From NCBI RefSeq assembly GCF_002864685.1, contig NZ_NMQZ01000045.1, positions 1 through 43,455 on the forward strand: a stretch of DNA of 43,455 nucleotides. The letters run 5' to 3'. Below are positions 1 through 8,861 of the stretch, one piece after another. The DNA is from Alloalcanivorax mobilis. GTDB lineage: Bacteria; Pseudomonadota; Gammaproteobacteria; Pseudomonadales; Alcanivoracaceae. The first letter of the stretch is position 1. Each line of letters starts with the position of its first letter. The notes under the pieces were generated by a model. That model was not told the DNA's origin and did no database searches. It saw only the letters and a program-made list of their open reading frames with translations. Made by a program: the position numbers and the translations under genes.

Positions 1-31
1 GAACACTGAACACTGAACACTGAACACTGAA
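1..31. repeat. Heptanucleotide tandem repeat (GAACACT)x4
   Basis: The window opens with four perfect copies of the 7-mer GAACACT plus a partial fifth, directly upstream of galU. The array may extend left of the window. A degenerate relative (GAACACT, then GAAAACC, then GAACACT) occurs near 22615-22635. The role is unknown. It does not resemble a CRISPR because there are no spacers. Confidence 0.9.
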
Positions 32-73
32 TCCCCGCCCAATAAACGGATTTGAGAAAAGAGGCCCTTTTCG

Positions 74-952
74 ATGGTATCGAAAGTCGTGATTCCCGTG
101 GCCGGCTTTGGCACGCGCATGTTGCCGGCGTCGAAATCCATTCCCAAGGAAATGCTGCCGGTGGTGGATCGTCCGGCCATCCAGTATGTGGTGGACGAGG
201 CGATCCGCGCCGGTCTCACCGAGATCATTCTGGTGACCCACGCCGCCAAGGGCGCGATTGAAAACTACTTCGATGGCCACCCGGAACTGGAAGCGCAGCT
301 CAAGGCCAAGGGCAAGACGACGCTGCTGGAGCAGGTCAGCCGGCCGTTGCCGGACGGGGTGCAAGTGATCAGTGTGCGCCAGGGCCCGCCGCTGGGCCTG
401 GGCCACGCGGTGCACGCCGCCCGCCAGGTGGTGGGCGGCGAGCCGTTCGTGGTGATTCTGCCCGATGTACTGGTGGACGCTGGTGACGGCGCCGAGGACC
501 TGAGCACCATGATCGAGCGCTTTCAGGCCAGCGGCCGCGCGCAGATCATGGTGGAGCCGGTGCCTGAAGAGCGGGTCGAACAGTACGGCATCGCCGCCCT
601 GGACGGGGCCGCCCCGGCGGCCGGCGAGAGCGCGCCGATGCGCGCCGTGGTGGAGAAACCCAAGCCCGCCGATGCACCCTCGAACCTGTCGGTGGTGGGG
701 CGCTATGTGCTGCCCGGCGCGGTGATGGATCTGCTCGCGGAAACCGCACCCGGCGCCGGCGGCGAAATCCAATTGACCGACGCCATTGCCGCGTTGATCG
801 AGCGCGAAACCGTGGAGGCCTACGCGATGCGCGGCCAGACCTTTGATTGCGGCAGCAAGGCGGGGTACCTGGAAGCGATTCTGCACTACGCCCTTAAACA
901 TCCTGAGCTGGCGGACGCCACCCGGGCTTTGCTGCGTCGCTACCAGGATTGA
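74..952 (+). CDS. galU: UTP--glucose-1-phosphate uridylyltransferase
   Basis: Makes UDP-glucose from UTP and glucose-1-phosphate in the cytoplasm, the entry point for the UDP-sugars used by the polysaccharide locus downstream. The 292-residue product has the bacterial GalU length. It opens with the nucleotidyltransferase signature (G11-F-G-T-R15 followed by LP and the substrate-binding lysine in SIPKEMLP), and the later VEKP and GGEIQLTDA blocks are typical of GalU. The ATG at 74 gives the canonical N-terminus MVSKVVIPVAG; a purine-rich AAGAGG lies about 8-10 nt upstream. The ugd-like gene starts 3 nt after the stop, so the two are probably cotranscribed. Family assignment is secure by motif and length. 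Confidence 0.96.
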   Translation: MVSKVVIPVAGFGTRMLPASKSIPKEMLPVVDRPAIQYVVDEAIRAGLTEIILVTHAAKGAIENYFDGHPELEAQLKAKGKTTLLEQVSRPLPDGVQVISVRQGPPLGLGHAVHAARQVVGGEPFVVILPDVLVDAGDGAEDLSTMIERFQASGRAQIMVEPVPEERVEQYGIAALDGAAPAAGESAPMRAVVEKPKPADAPSNLSVVGRYVLPGAVMDLLAETAPGAGGEIQLTDAIAALIERETVEAYAMRGQTFDCGSKAGYLEAILHYALKHPELADATRALLRRYQD

Positions 953-955
953 ACC

Positions 956-2266
956 ATGCGCATTGATCTTTTCGGCGACACCCTGTGTGCCCAGGTTACC
1001 GCCGCCGCCTTGGCGCAAAGCGGCCACCGGGTCAACTGGTATCTTCCCACCGGCCGCGTGGACCAGGCGCTGCGCGATCAGGGCCGGGTGCTCTATCAGG
1101 AACCGGGCCTGGCGGAGCTGGTGGCGCAGCAACGCGACGCCGGGCGGCTGCGTTGCCTGGGGTTCAACGAGCAAGGCGATGCGCCGGCGCCGGTGGTGTT
1201 TCTGGCCCTGCAGCCGGGCACTTTCGATCAGGCCCGCGCGGTGGTCGACCGGGTGGCGGCGGGCAGCGCCTGCCGGTTGCTGGTCAACCAGAGCACCTTC
1301 CCGGTGGGCAGCAGCGAGAAACTGCAGGCGCGCCTGATCAAGGCTGGCGTGGACACGCCGGTGGCCTGCCTGCCGGACACCCTGCAAGAAGGCATGGCGC
1401 TGCAGACCTTCACCCGCCCCAACCACATTCTGCTGGGCTGCAACGACGACGCCGCCGAAGTGCTGATCCGGGAAATTCTGCGCCCTTACAACCGCCGCCG
1501 CGACGTGATCCAGGTGATGCAGCCCCGCGAGGCGGAATTCGCCAAGCTGGCGATCAGTGGCATGCTGGCGACCCGGCTGAGTTACATGAACGACATGGCG
1601 CTGCTCGCCGAGGCGCTGGGCGTGGACATCGATATGATCCGCCAGGGCATGGGCTCGGACCCGCGCATTGGCGAGGCGTATCTGTACGCCGGTTGCGGGT
1701 TTGGCGGACCGGGCTTCAGCAGCGACGTAATGAGCCTCACCGATACGCTGCGCGACAAGCGCATCAGCGCCGAGCTGCTCAGCGATGTGTTGCGCATTAA
1801 CGAGCGTCAAAAAGAGGTCTTGTTTCGCAAATTCTGGCGCCACTTCGACGGCGACGTGAAAGGCCGCCGGGTGACCCTCTGGGGCGCCGCCTTTAAGCCC
1901 AATACCGACCGCATCGACAACGGCCCGGCGTTGAGCCTGATCGAGGCGCTGTGGGCCCAGGACGTGGACGTGCACGTGCACGATCCGCTGGCCATGCCGG
2001 AGCTGCAACGCTGGGCAAACGGGCACGGCGAACTGACCTGCCACGACGACCCTTATCAAGCGGTTCGCGGCAGCGACGCGCTGATGGTTGTGACCGAATG
2101 GAAAGCCTATTGGAGCCCGGATTGGGACGACCTGCACGCCGCCATGCGCACCCCGCTGATTCTCGATGGGCGCAACATTTTCGACCCGGACTATGTGCGT
2201 GGTCATGGATTCGACTATCAAGGCATCGGGCGCGGGCAGCGCCGTCCGGCGCGACCATCAAAATGA
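956..2266 (+). CDS. UDP-glucose/GDP-mannose dehydrogenase family protein with substituted active-site residues
   Basis: The 436-residue protein has the overall build of UDP-glucose 6-dehydrogenase (N-terminal NAD domain, central dimer helix around FAKLAISGMLATRLSYMND, C-terminal UDP-binding domain with WGAAFKPNTDRIDNGPAL). Canonical enzymes oxidise UDP-glucose to UDP-glucuronate using a cysteine in GFGGSCFPKD. Here that segment reads GFGGPGFSSD, so the catalytic Cys position is Gly253 and the Pro-Lys pair is Ser-Ser; a Cys sits six residues earlier (C247). The N-terminal dinucleotide loop is G7-D-T-L-C-A rather than GxGxxG. The gene lies 3 nt after galU and 27 nt before pgi. Membership in the family is clear; whether it is an active dehydrogenase is doubtful. 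It could be a structural or regulatory paralogue, or act on another sugar nucleotide. Confidence 0.85.
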   Translation: MRIDLFGDTLCAQVTAAALAQSGHRVNWYLPTGRVDQALRDQGRVLYQEPGLAELVAQQRDAGRLRCLGFNEQGDAPAPVVFLALQPGTFDQARAVVDRVAAGSACRLLVNQSTFPVGSSEKLQARLIKAGVDTPVACLPDTLQEGMALQTFTRPNHILLGCNDDAAEVLIREILRPYNRRRDVIQVMQPREAEFAKLAISGMLATRLSYMNDMALLAEALGVDIDMIRQGMGSDPRIGEAYLYAGCGFGGPGFSSDVMSLTDTLRDKRISAELLSDVLRINERQKEVLFRKFWRHFDGDVKGRRVTLWGAAFKPNTDRIDNGPALSLIEALWAQDVDVHVHDPLAMPELQRWANGHGELTCHDDPYQAVRGSDALMVVTEWKAYWSPDWDDLHAAMRTPLILDGRNIFDPDYVRGHGFDYQGIGRGQRRPARPSK

Positions 2267-2293
2267 GTGTGAACAGGCCCTAACGAGCTGATT

Positions 2294-3931
2294 ATGGATT
2301 TTCCCCGTCACGACACCGACACCGCCCGCGCCGCCCACCAGGCGTTGCGCGAGCACGCCCAGCAGACCGGCGAGCGCCATCTGGCGGCGCTGTTCGAGGA
2401 CGACGCCCAGCGCTTTGAGCGGCTTTCGCGCAGCGGCTGCGGCCTGCTGGCGGACATCAGCAAACAACGGCTGACCACCGAGACCCTGTCTCTGCTCAGC
2501 GAGCTGGCCCGCGCCCGCGGCCTGCAAAGCTGGATCGAGTGTTTGTTCAAGGGCGAGGACGTCAACTGGACCGAACAACGGCCGGCCATGCACTGGCGCC
2601 TGCGTGACACCAAGGACCGGGCGCCGGACGTGCACGCCCAACTGGCGCGCATGGAACGCATGGTGGACCGTATTCTGCGCGGCCAATGGCGCGGCTGCGA
2701 GGGCGATGCGATTACCGATGTGGTGAATGTGGGCGTCGGTGGCTCGGATCTGGGGCCGTTGATGGCCTCGTTCGCGCTCAGTGAGCAGCGTCCGCCGCGC
2801 GGTCATCGGCCCAGGGTGCATTTCGTGTCGTCCATGGACGGCAGCCAGGTCGCCCCTTTGCTGCAAGAGCTGAACCCCGCCACCACCCTGATCGTGGTGT
2901 CCTCGAAATCGTTCACCACCGTGGACACCCTGACCAACGCGGCCACCGCGCGGGGCTGGCTGGAACGGGAAATGCCCGGCCGTAATGGCGCCGTGCTGCG
3001 CTGTCACTTTGTGGGTATTTCCGCCCAGCCGGAGCGCATGAGCCGCTGGGGCATTCACGAAGATAACCAGCTTCAGTTCTGGGAATGGGTGGGCGGGCGC
3101 TACTCACTTTGGTCGGCGATCGGGCTGCCGATTGCCCTGACCATTGGCATGCAAGGCTTCCGCGAACTGTTGGCCGGCGCCCACGACATGGACCGCCACT
3201 TTCAGGACACGCCCTGGCAGGACAACCTGCCGGTGATGATGGGCCTGGTGGACGTGTGGAACCTGAATTTTCTCAACATCACCGCCCGCGCCGTATTGCC
3301 CTATGACGGCCGTCTCAAACACTTGCCCTCGTACGTGGAGCAGTTGGAGATGGAGTCCAACGGCAAATCCGTGACCCGCGCTGGCGAGAACGTCACCCAC
3401 CACACCTGCCCGGTGATCTGGGGCGAAGTGGGGCCGAACGCCCAGCACGCGTTTTATCAGCTTCTGCACCAGGGCACCCAGCCGGTGGCCTGCGAATTCA
3501 TCGTCGCCGCCCGCCACGACCGGCTCAACGCCGATGGCAGCGAATTCAAGCAGCTTGAGGATCAGCACCAGCTCACCCTGGCCAACTGTCTGGCGCAATC
3601 GCGGCTGCTGGCGCTTGGTGAGCACGCCCTGCCGGCGGATCTGGAATTGCCGGCGTTCAAGCGTTACCGGGGCAACCAGCCGAGCACCACGCTGATGCTC
3701 GATGAACTCTCGCCACGGCATCTGGGCTCATTGCTGGCGTTGTACGAACACAAGGTGTTCGTACAGGCGGTGCTGTGGGGCATCAACCCATTTGATCAAT
3801 GGGGCGTGGAGATGGGCAAGGTGATCGCCACCGACATGATCCAGGTGCTCGAGAGCGGGCAGGGCGGCGACAATCTGGACGCCTCCAGCCGTGCCCTCGC
3901 CGAACGCGCACGGCGCTTGAACCAGGACTGA
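2294..3931 (+). CDS. pgi: Glucose-6-phosphate isomerase
   Basis: Interconverts glucose-6-phosphate and fructose-6-phosphate, linking glycolysis or gluconeogenesis to sugar-nucleotide synthesis. At 545 residues it matches bacterial Pgi. Both family signatures are visible: [14 protein letters not shown] near residue 265 and [13 protein letters not shown] near residue 500. The phosphate-binding VSSKSFTT and the active-site ESNGKSVTR segment are also present. It follows the ugd-like gene by 27 nt. A weak hairpin at 3966-3985 separates it from algC. Oceanic gammaproteobacteria often use gluconeogenic growth, so the flux here may run towards glucose-6-phosphate for polysaccharide synthesis; that is inference. 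Confidence 0.97.
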   Translation: MDFPRHDTDTARAAHQALREHAQQTGERHLAALFEDDAQRFERLSRSGCGLLADISKQRLTTETLSLLSELARARGLQSWIECLFKGEDVNWTEQRPAMHWRLRDTKDRAPDVHAQLARMERMVDRILRGQWRGCEGDAITDVVNVGVGGSDLGPLMASFALSEQRPPRGHRPRVHFVSSMDGSQVAPLLQELNPATTLIVVSSKSFTTVDTLTNAATARGWLEREMPGRNGAVLRCHFVGISAQPERMSRWGIHEDNQLQFWEWVGGRYSLWSAIGLPIALTIGMQGFRELLAGAHDMDRHFQDTPWQDNLPVMMGLVDVWNLNFLNITARAVLPYDGRLKHLPSYVEQLEMESNGKSVTRAGENVTHHTCPVIWGEVGPNAQHAFYQLLHQGTQPVACEFIVAARHDRLNADGSEFKQLEDQHQLTLANCLAQSRLLALGEHALPADLELPAFKRYRGNQPSTTLMLDELSPRHLGSLLALYEHKVFVQAVLWGINPFDQWGVEMGKVIATDMIQVLESGQGGDNLDASSRALAERARRLNQD

Positions 3932-3965
3932 ACCCGCCGATCACGAACGCGGGTTGAACCAACAG

Positions 3966-3985
3966 AGGCTCTGTTCGCGGAGCCT
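3966..3985 (+). terminator. Weak stem-loop between pgi and algC
   Basis: Six-bp stem AGGCTC/GAGCCT with an 8-nt loop and no following T-run. It could attenuate readthrough from pgi, but on sequence alone it is not a convincing terminator. Confidence 0.3.
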
Positions 3986-4010
3986 TCAAGGACGACATTG
4001 AAAGGAAAAC

Positions 4011-5387
4011 ATGATGGCGAACGCGCTGCCCGAGACTCTGTTCCGGGCCTATGACATCCGTGGCATTTACGGTGACACTCTGACCGAGGACGGCGCCCGC
4101 CTGATCGGCCGGGCGATCGGCTCCGAGATCCGCGAGCAAGGCGAAAACGCGGTGGCCCTGGCCCGCGACGGGCGGCTCTCTGGCCCCACCCTGCTGAACG
4201 CCCTGGCGGAAGGCCTGCAGGCCTCCGGTTGCACCGTCATCGACGTGGGTATGGTGCCCACTCCGGTGCTGTACTTCGCCACCCACCATTACCCGGAAAC
4301 CCGCTCCGGCGTGATGGTCACCGGCAGCCACAACCCGCCGGATTACAACGGCTTCAAGATCGTGATCAACGGCGTCACCCTGTCCGGCGACGCGATCCAG
4401 GCGCTGAAGACCCGCATCCAGGAGCAGCGCTTCAGCGCCGGCCCCAGCGAGCGCGTCAGCCGCGACGTGCTGCCCGCTTACCTCAATGCCCTGCAACGCC
4501 GCCACCAGCTTGAGCGCCCGCTTAAAGCGGTGGTCGATTGCGGCAACGGCGTTGCCGGCGTGGTGGCGCCCGAGGCCCTGATGCTGCTCGGCGTGGACGT
4601 GGTGCCGCTGTTCGCGGAAGTCGACGGCACCTTTCCCAATCACCACCCCGACCCGGGTGACCCGCACAATCTTCAAGACCTGATCGCCGCCGTGAAGCAG
4701 GAAAACGCCAATCTTGGCCTGGCGTTCGACGGCGACGGCGACCGCGTGGGCGTGGTGCTGCCCAACGGCGAAATCGTCTACCCGGATATTCTACTGATGG
4801 CGCTCGCCGAAGACCTGGCCAGCCGCCGCCCCGGCGCCAAGGTGATCTTCGACGTGAAATGCACCGGCGCCCTGTTCGATGTGATCCGCGCCGCCGGCGG
4901 CGAACCGGAAATGTGGCGCACCGGCCATTCGCTGATCAAAGCGCGCATGAAAGAAACCGGCGCCCTGTTGGCTGGGGAAATGAGCGGCCATATCTTTTTC
5001 GCCGAAGACTGGTACGGCTTTGACGACGCCATTGTCGCGGCGGCGCGCCTGCTGCGCATTCTCAGCCGCCACCACGGCGACGCCGTCGATTACTTCTCCC
5101 GCTTTCCGGTGCTGTGCACCACCCCCGAGATCAACATCACGGTCACCGAAGAGAACAAATTCCGCATCATCGAATACCTGCAAGAGCGCATCGACTTCGG
5201 TGACGGCGAGCGCACCGTGTTGGACGGCATTCGCATGGACTACGGCGACGGCTGGGGCCTGTGCCGCGCCTCCAACACCTCGCCGAAACTGGTCACCCGC
5301 TACGAAGCCACCGAGCCCCAGGCGCTGGCGCGCATCCAGACACGCTTCGAACAGGCCATCGACGAGGCGATCAAAGCGGTCGGCTGA
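4011..5387 (+). CDS. algC: Phosphomannomutase/phosphoglucomutase (AlgC type)
   Basis: Moves phosphate between C6 and C1 of mannose or glucose, supplying glucose-1-phosphate for GalU and mannose-1-phosphate for GDP-mannose. The 458-residue alpha-D-phosphohexomutase shows the phosphoserine loop TGSHNP with Ser106, the Mg loop D240-G-D242-G-D244-R, and the sugar-selecting loop GEMSGH (E323, S325, H327). These positions are each two less than the residues I recall for Pseudomonas AlgC. Two adjacent ATG codons (4011 and 4014) are possible starts; the AAGGAAA just upstream suits either. It sits between pgi and galE in the sugar-nucleotide block. Confidence 0.93.
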   Translation: MMANALPETLFRAYDIRGIYGDTLTEDGARLIGRAIGSEIREQGENAVALARDGRLSGPTLLNALAEGLQASGCTVIDVGMVPTPVLYFATHHYPETRSGVMVTGSHNPPDYNGFKIVINGVTLSGDAIQALKTRIQEQRFSAGPSERVSRDVLPAYLNALQRRHQLERPLKAVVDCGNGVAGVVAPEALMLLGVDVVPLFAEVDGTFPNHHPDPGDPHNLQDLIAAVKQENANLGLAFDGDGDRVGVVLPNGEIVYPDILLMALAEDLASRRPGAKVIFDVKCTGALFDVIRAAGGEPEMWRTGHSLIKARMKETGALLAGEMSGHIFFAEDWYGFDDAIVAAARLLRILSRHHGDAVDYFSRFPVLCTTPEINITVTEENKFRIIEYLQERIDFGDGERTVLDGIRMDYGDGWGLCRASNTSPKLVTRYEATEPQALARIQTRFEQAIDEAIKAVG

Positions 5388-5441
5388 AACCACGGCCGAC
5401 CTTGGCCGAACACTTCACGCACCGGCCGTGACCAACGTCAC

Positions 5442-5464
5442 GGTTCCCCCCGTAAAAGGGAACC
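5442..5464 (+). terminator. Stem-loop downstream of algC
   Basis: Inverted repeat GGTTCCC/GGGAACC (7 bp) with a 9-nt loop, about 55 nt after the algC stop. There is no T-run, so it is only a candidate terminator. Confidence 0.35.
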
Positions 5465-5538
5465 TTCGCGGCGCCACGGTCTCCCAAACAGCCTCCGTGC
5501 TGGCCCGGGCGCCTGCTCACCGCGGGCCGCCAGGCGGG

Positions 5539-5566
5539 TTGGCAAAAGACGGTTCTGTTACACTAT
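5539..5566 (+). promoter_or_regulatory. Possible promoter for galE and the export genes
   Basis: A TTGGCA hexamer is followed after 16 nt by CACTAT in the 205-nt gap before galE. The match to sigma-70 consensus is fair at -35 and poor at -10. The position fits a start for the galE-wzm-wzt transcript. Confidence 0.3.
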
Positions 5567-5592
5567 CGCGTTGCTAGTCACAAGGATGCGCA

Positions 5593-6609
5593 ATGAACAC
5601 TGTTCTGATCACCGGCGGCGCCGGTTACATCGGTTCGCACACGGTCTTGCTGTTATTGGAAGCCGGCCACCGTGTACTGGTGCTGGACAACCTCAGCAAC
5701 AGCAGCCGCGAAGCGCTGCGCCGGGTGGAGAAGATCACCGGCGCCAGCCTCACCTTCGTGGAAGGCGACATCCGCGACAGCGCCGGCCTGGATCTGTTGT
5801 TCCAAACCCATGACATCGGCTCGGTGATTCACTTCGCCGGCCTCAAGGCGGTGGGCGAATCCGTCGCCAACCCCCTGGCGTACTACGACTGCAACGTAGT
5901 CGGCACCCTGCGCCTGCTGGAAGCGATGGAGCGCGCCAACGTGCGCACCCTGGTGTTCAGCTCCTCCGCCACCGTCTACGGCGACCCCGCCAGCGTACCG
6001 ATCCAGGAAGACTTTCCGCTCAGCGCCACCAACCCCTACGGCGCCACCAAACTGCACATCGAAAACATGCTGCGCGACCTGCACCGCGCCGACCCGCGTT
6101 GGAACCTGGCCCTGCTGCGCTACTTCAACCCCGCCGGCGCCCACCCCAGCGGGCAAATCGGCGAAGACCCCGGCGGCCCCCCCAACAATCTGATGCCGTA
6201 CATCGCCCAGGTCGCCGTCGGCAAACTCGAACGCCTGAACGTCTTCGGCGGCGACTACCCCACCGAAGACGGCACTGGCGTGCGCGACTACATCCACGTC
6301 ATGGACCTCGCCCAGGGCCACCTCGCCGCCCTGCAAGCGCTCGAGCGCCACGACGGCACCCTGATCACCACCAACCTGGGCACCGGACGCGGCTACAGCG
6401 TGCTGGAAATGATCCAGGCCTTCGCCAAAGCCAGCGGCCGCGACATTCCCTACCAGATCGTCGACCGCCGCCCCGGCGACGTCGCCACCTGCTACGCCGA
6501 CCCGGGCCACGCGGAGCAAGTGCTTGGCTGGCGCGCCGAGCACGGCATCGAGGCGATGTGCGGGGATCACTGGCGTTGGCAAGAGCGGAATCCGAGCGGT
6601 TACGAATGA
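5593..6609 (+). CDS. galE: UDP-glucose 4-epimerase
   Basis: Converts UDP-glucose to UDP-galactose with bound NAD, providing the substrate that Glf (13300-14445) turns into UDP-galactofuranose. The 338-residue extended SDR protein begins with the NAD loop [10 protein letters not shown]. It has the SSSATVYG segment and the catalytic YxxxK with Tyr149 and Lys153, the same numbers I recall for E. coli GalE. The later [13 protein letters not shown] and RRPGDVA motifs are typical. An AAGGA Shine-Dalgarno lies about 7 nt before the ATG. Its stop codon overlaps the start of the permease gene (ATGA), implying translational coupling to export. Confidence 0.97.
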   Translation: MNTVLITGGAGYIGSHTVLLLLEAGHRVLVLDNLSNSSREALRRVEKITGASLTFVEGDIRDSAGLDLLFQTHDIGSVIHFAGLKAVGESVANPLAYYDCNVVGTLRLLEAMERANVRTLVFSSSATVYGDPASVPIQEDFPLSATNPYGATKLHIENMLRDLHRADPRWNLALLRYFNPAGAHPSGQIGEDPGGPPNNLMPYIAQVAVGKLERLNVFGGDYPTEDGTGVRDYIHVMDLAQGHLAALQALERHDGTLITTNLGTGRGYSVLEMIQAFAKASGRDIPYQIVDRRPGDVATCYADPGHAEQVLGWRAEHGIEAMCGDHWRWQERNPSGYE

Positions 6610-8090
6610 ATAACAATCCCTCTCTCCAGACTGATAATGAGGATCGGGCTGCCCCCGAGGAAGCGTTTCAATGGGCCTGGGGAGCGATGTCGGCCCACCA
6701 TTGGGAGCAGGCGGCCAGGCGTTGGGCTACCCTGCGTGTTGTCTACTCGGACCATGCGCCGGTGTGGATTCAGGCGGGCGTGTCCTTGAGGCATCTGGGT
6801 CGTTATGACCAGGCCGCCACGTTGCTTCGCGAAGCTAGACATCGTTTTCCGGATCGCCCTGGTGGTTGGATAGACGGGGCCGAGGTGGAACTGGAGCGTT
6901 CCGACCACGAAGAGGCGGATCGTCTATTGCATGAAGCCCGTATTCGCTTTCGCGATGAGCCGCCAGTGTGGCTGCGCAGCGCCGACTTGGCCTGGGCGCG
7001 GGGCGATGTTGATACTGCTCTTCGATACAACCAGCATGCCCGGGATAGTTTCCCTGACAAACCCGGTGGTTATGTTCAATACGCCGAGTTCGCGATGGCG
7101 GGCGGTGATTGGGAGGCCGCTGGCGAACGTTGGACACGGGTACGGGAACGTTTCCCTGCCTTGCCGATGGGATACCGCCGGGCCGCTGAGGCAGAGGAGC
7201 GGCTGGGGCGCCACCGCGCAGCGCGCCGGCTGCGTCTGGCGGAAGAGTATGGGATGGATTGGCTGTCGGAACTGGAGGATACGGAGAGGGAGGTGACTGC
7301 GCCGGTTATGCCGCCCCGACGCCGGGATTGGCGCAGCTTCGTTGACTTGGTCTGGACCAAGGCACGCCTTAATCTGAAATCCGAGGCCAACCGCAACCAT
7401 CTGCGTTATATGTGGTGGGTTATCGATCCTCTGCTGTACATGTTGGTGTTTTACATCGTTTTTGGCATGTTAATGCAGCGTGGAGGAGAAGGGTACGTCG
7501 CTTATCTTCTTACAGGATTGGTTCCGTTTCAGTGGTTCGCTAAGACGATCCAGCACACTTCAAATTCTATTATCCAAGGCAAGGGCTTAATGCACCAGGT
7601 GCGAATCTCGCCACTCTTTTTCCCTTTGGTGGGCATTGTGCAGAACACCGGGAAGCAGCTGCTGGTTTTCCTGATGCTGGGTCTTTTCCTTGTGTTCTAT
7701 GGCTTGCCCCCCACACTGCACTGGGTCGCCATACTTCCTGTCGTGCTACTACAGCTGCTACTAATGGTGGTGGTAAGCTGCGCCGTGGCGATGTTGGCTC
7801 CCTTTGTACGGGATATCATCAATTTGGTGCCTACGGGTATCCAATTCACGATGTTTGTAAGTGGTATCTTCTACACGCTTGATCGTATCCCCGAACAGTG
7901 GCGCAGTCTGTTTTTTCTCAATCCGGTGGCCAATATTCTTCATCAGTATCGTCTGATACTGGTCGAAAACCAATGGCCTGACTGGAGTTCCATGTGGTGG
8001 GTTACGCTTGGATGCCTGCTGGCGTTGGCGGTTATTGTTCTGCTCTATCGTCGTCTGGAATCTATCTTCCCGCGGGTGGTAATAGAGTGA
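6606..8090 (+). CDS. wzm: TPR-Wzm fusion: polysaccharide ABC exporter permease with N-terminal TPR domain
   Basis: The C-terminal part (about residues 241-494) is an ABC-2 polysaccharide exporter permease: a basic amphipathic lead-in ([18 protein letters not shown]), [15 protein letters not shown], then several membrane helices and the family-typical [12 protein letters not shown] segment. The N-terminal 220 residues are unusual. They form about six 34-residue TPR-like repeats, each ending near RFPDxPxG(W/Y), with A/W at helix-packing positions. Ordinary Wzm/KpsM permeases are roughly 260 residues and have no such domain. I place the start at the ATG that overlaps the galE stop, because the longer upstream reading is galE in another frame. 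The stop overlaps the wzt start (TGATG). The TPR part may recruit glycosyltransferases or sense chain length; that is inference. Confidence 0.88.
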   Translation: MNNNPSLQTDNEDRAAPEEAFQWAWGAMSAHHWEQAARRWATLRVVYSDHAPVWIQAGVSLRHLGRYDQAATLLREARHRFPDRPGGWIDGAEVELERSDHEEADRLLHEARIRFRDEPPVWLRSADLAWARGDVDTALRYNQHARDSFPDKPGGYVQYAEFAMAGGDWEAAGERWTRVRERFPALPMGYRRAAEAEERLGRHRAARRLRLAEEYGMDWLSELEDTEREVTAPVMPPRRRDWRSFVDLVWTKARLNLKSEANRNHLRYMWWVIDPLLYMLVFYIVFGMLMQRGGEGYVAYLLTGLVPFQWFAKTIQHTSNSIIQGKGLMHQVRISPLFFPLVGIVQNTGKQLLVFLMLGLFLVFYGLPPTLHWVAILPVVLLQLLLMVVVSCAVAMLAPFVRDIINLVPTGIQFTMFVSGIFYTLDRIPEQWRSLFFLNPVANILHQYRLILVENQWPDWSSMWWVTLGCLLALAVIVLLYRRLESIFPRVVIE

Positions 8091-8746
8091 TGAGTCAGAA
8101 GAAAGGCGACATTATCATTGGTTTACGCGACGTTGGAGTCCGCTATAAGCGTCGCGGAGGGTTGTTTAGGCGCCCTGAATACTTTCAGGCACTGGAAGGC
8201 GTCACGTTCGACATCTACCGTGGTGAAACTCTGGGAATCGTAGGACGTAATGGTGCTGGGAAATCCACGTTGCTAAGGGTCGTGGCCGGCATAATCCGTC
8301 CGGATGACGGAGAAATAGTCAATAGCGGCGTAACGGTATCGTTGCTTGCGCTGCAGGCAGGTTTTGATCCAGAGCTGTCCGGACGGGACAACGCGATAAT
8401 GAGCGGCATGCTGATGGGGTATACGCGAAAACAAGTCGAAGCCCGTTCGAGTGATATCACTGAATTCTCCGAGCTGGGTAGTTTTATGGATGAGCCGGTG
8501 AAAACCTATTCATCAGGTATGCGGGCCCGTCTGGGCTTCTCCGTGGCTGTTTTCATGACGCCGGACGTGTTGTTGCTCGATGAGGTCCTGAGTGTCGGAG
8601 ATAAAGAGTTTCGCAAGAAGGCTGAATACGAAATGATGAAGAAGATTCACTCTGATCAAACAGTGCTGCTGGTATCACACTCAGAGCAGCAGGTGAGAAG
8701 AGTATGTGATCGCGTGATCGAGTTGGAAAAGGGTGTAAGATCGTAA
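8090..8746 (+). CDS. wzt: Polysaccharide ABC exporter ATP-binding protein (short Wzt/KpsT type)
   Basis: ATPase that powers export through the preceding permease. Walker A GRNGAGKST lies at residues 52-60, the signature is YSSGMRARLGF (the variant typical of Wzt/KpsT), and Walker B with the switch region reads DVLLLDEVLSVGD. At 218 residues it has no C-terminal carbohydrate-binding domain, so it resembles KpsT and the short Wzt of galactan-type O antigens rather than long Wzt proteins that read a modified chain end. The ATG overlaps the permease stop by one base. Base composition drops visibly from about here onwards. Confidence 0.93.
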   Translation: MSQKKGDIIIGLRDVGVRYKRRGGLFRRPEYFQALEGVTFDIYRGETLGIVGRNGAGKSTLLRVVAGIIRPDDGEIVNSGVTVSLLALQAGFDPELSGRDNAIMSGMLMGYTRKQVEARSSDITEFSELGSFMDEPVKTYSSGMRARLGFSVAVFMTPDVLLLDEVLSVGDKEFRKKAEYEMMKKIHSDQTVLLVSHSEQQVRRVCDRVIELEKGVRS

Positions 8747-8861
8747 TTCAACCAACTGAGATGGCTTGCTCGCCTTGGAATAAATGGTTTGTGTATGTGA
8801 ATGGACCGTTGTGCGGCCCGGTACTGGCCGCACCGCCTAAATTGCTTAGCTCGGTGCTTTT

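Noticed and set aside
1-31. Possible CRISPR-like array at the window edge
   Set aside because: Perfect 7-nt tandem units without spacers are not a CRISPR; no cas genes are present.
2258-3058. Minus-strand frame opposite pgi
   Set aside because: Antisense shadow of a gene with both Pgi signatures.
6099-6605. N-terminal extension of the TPR-Wzm reading frame into galE
   Set aside because: It is low-complexity Arg/Pro sequence read out of frame through galE. The ATG overlapping the galE stop is the natural start.
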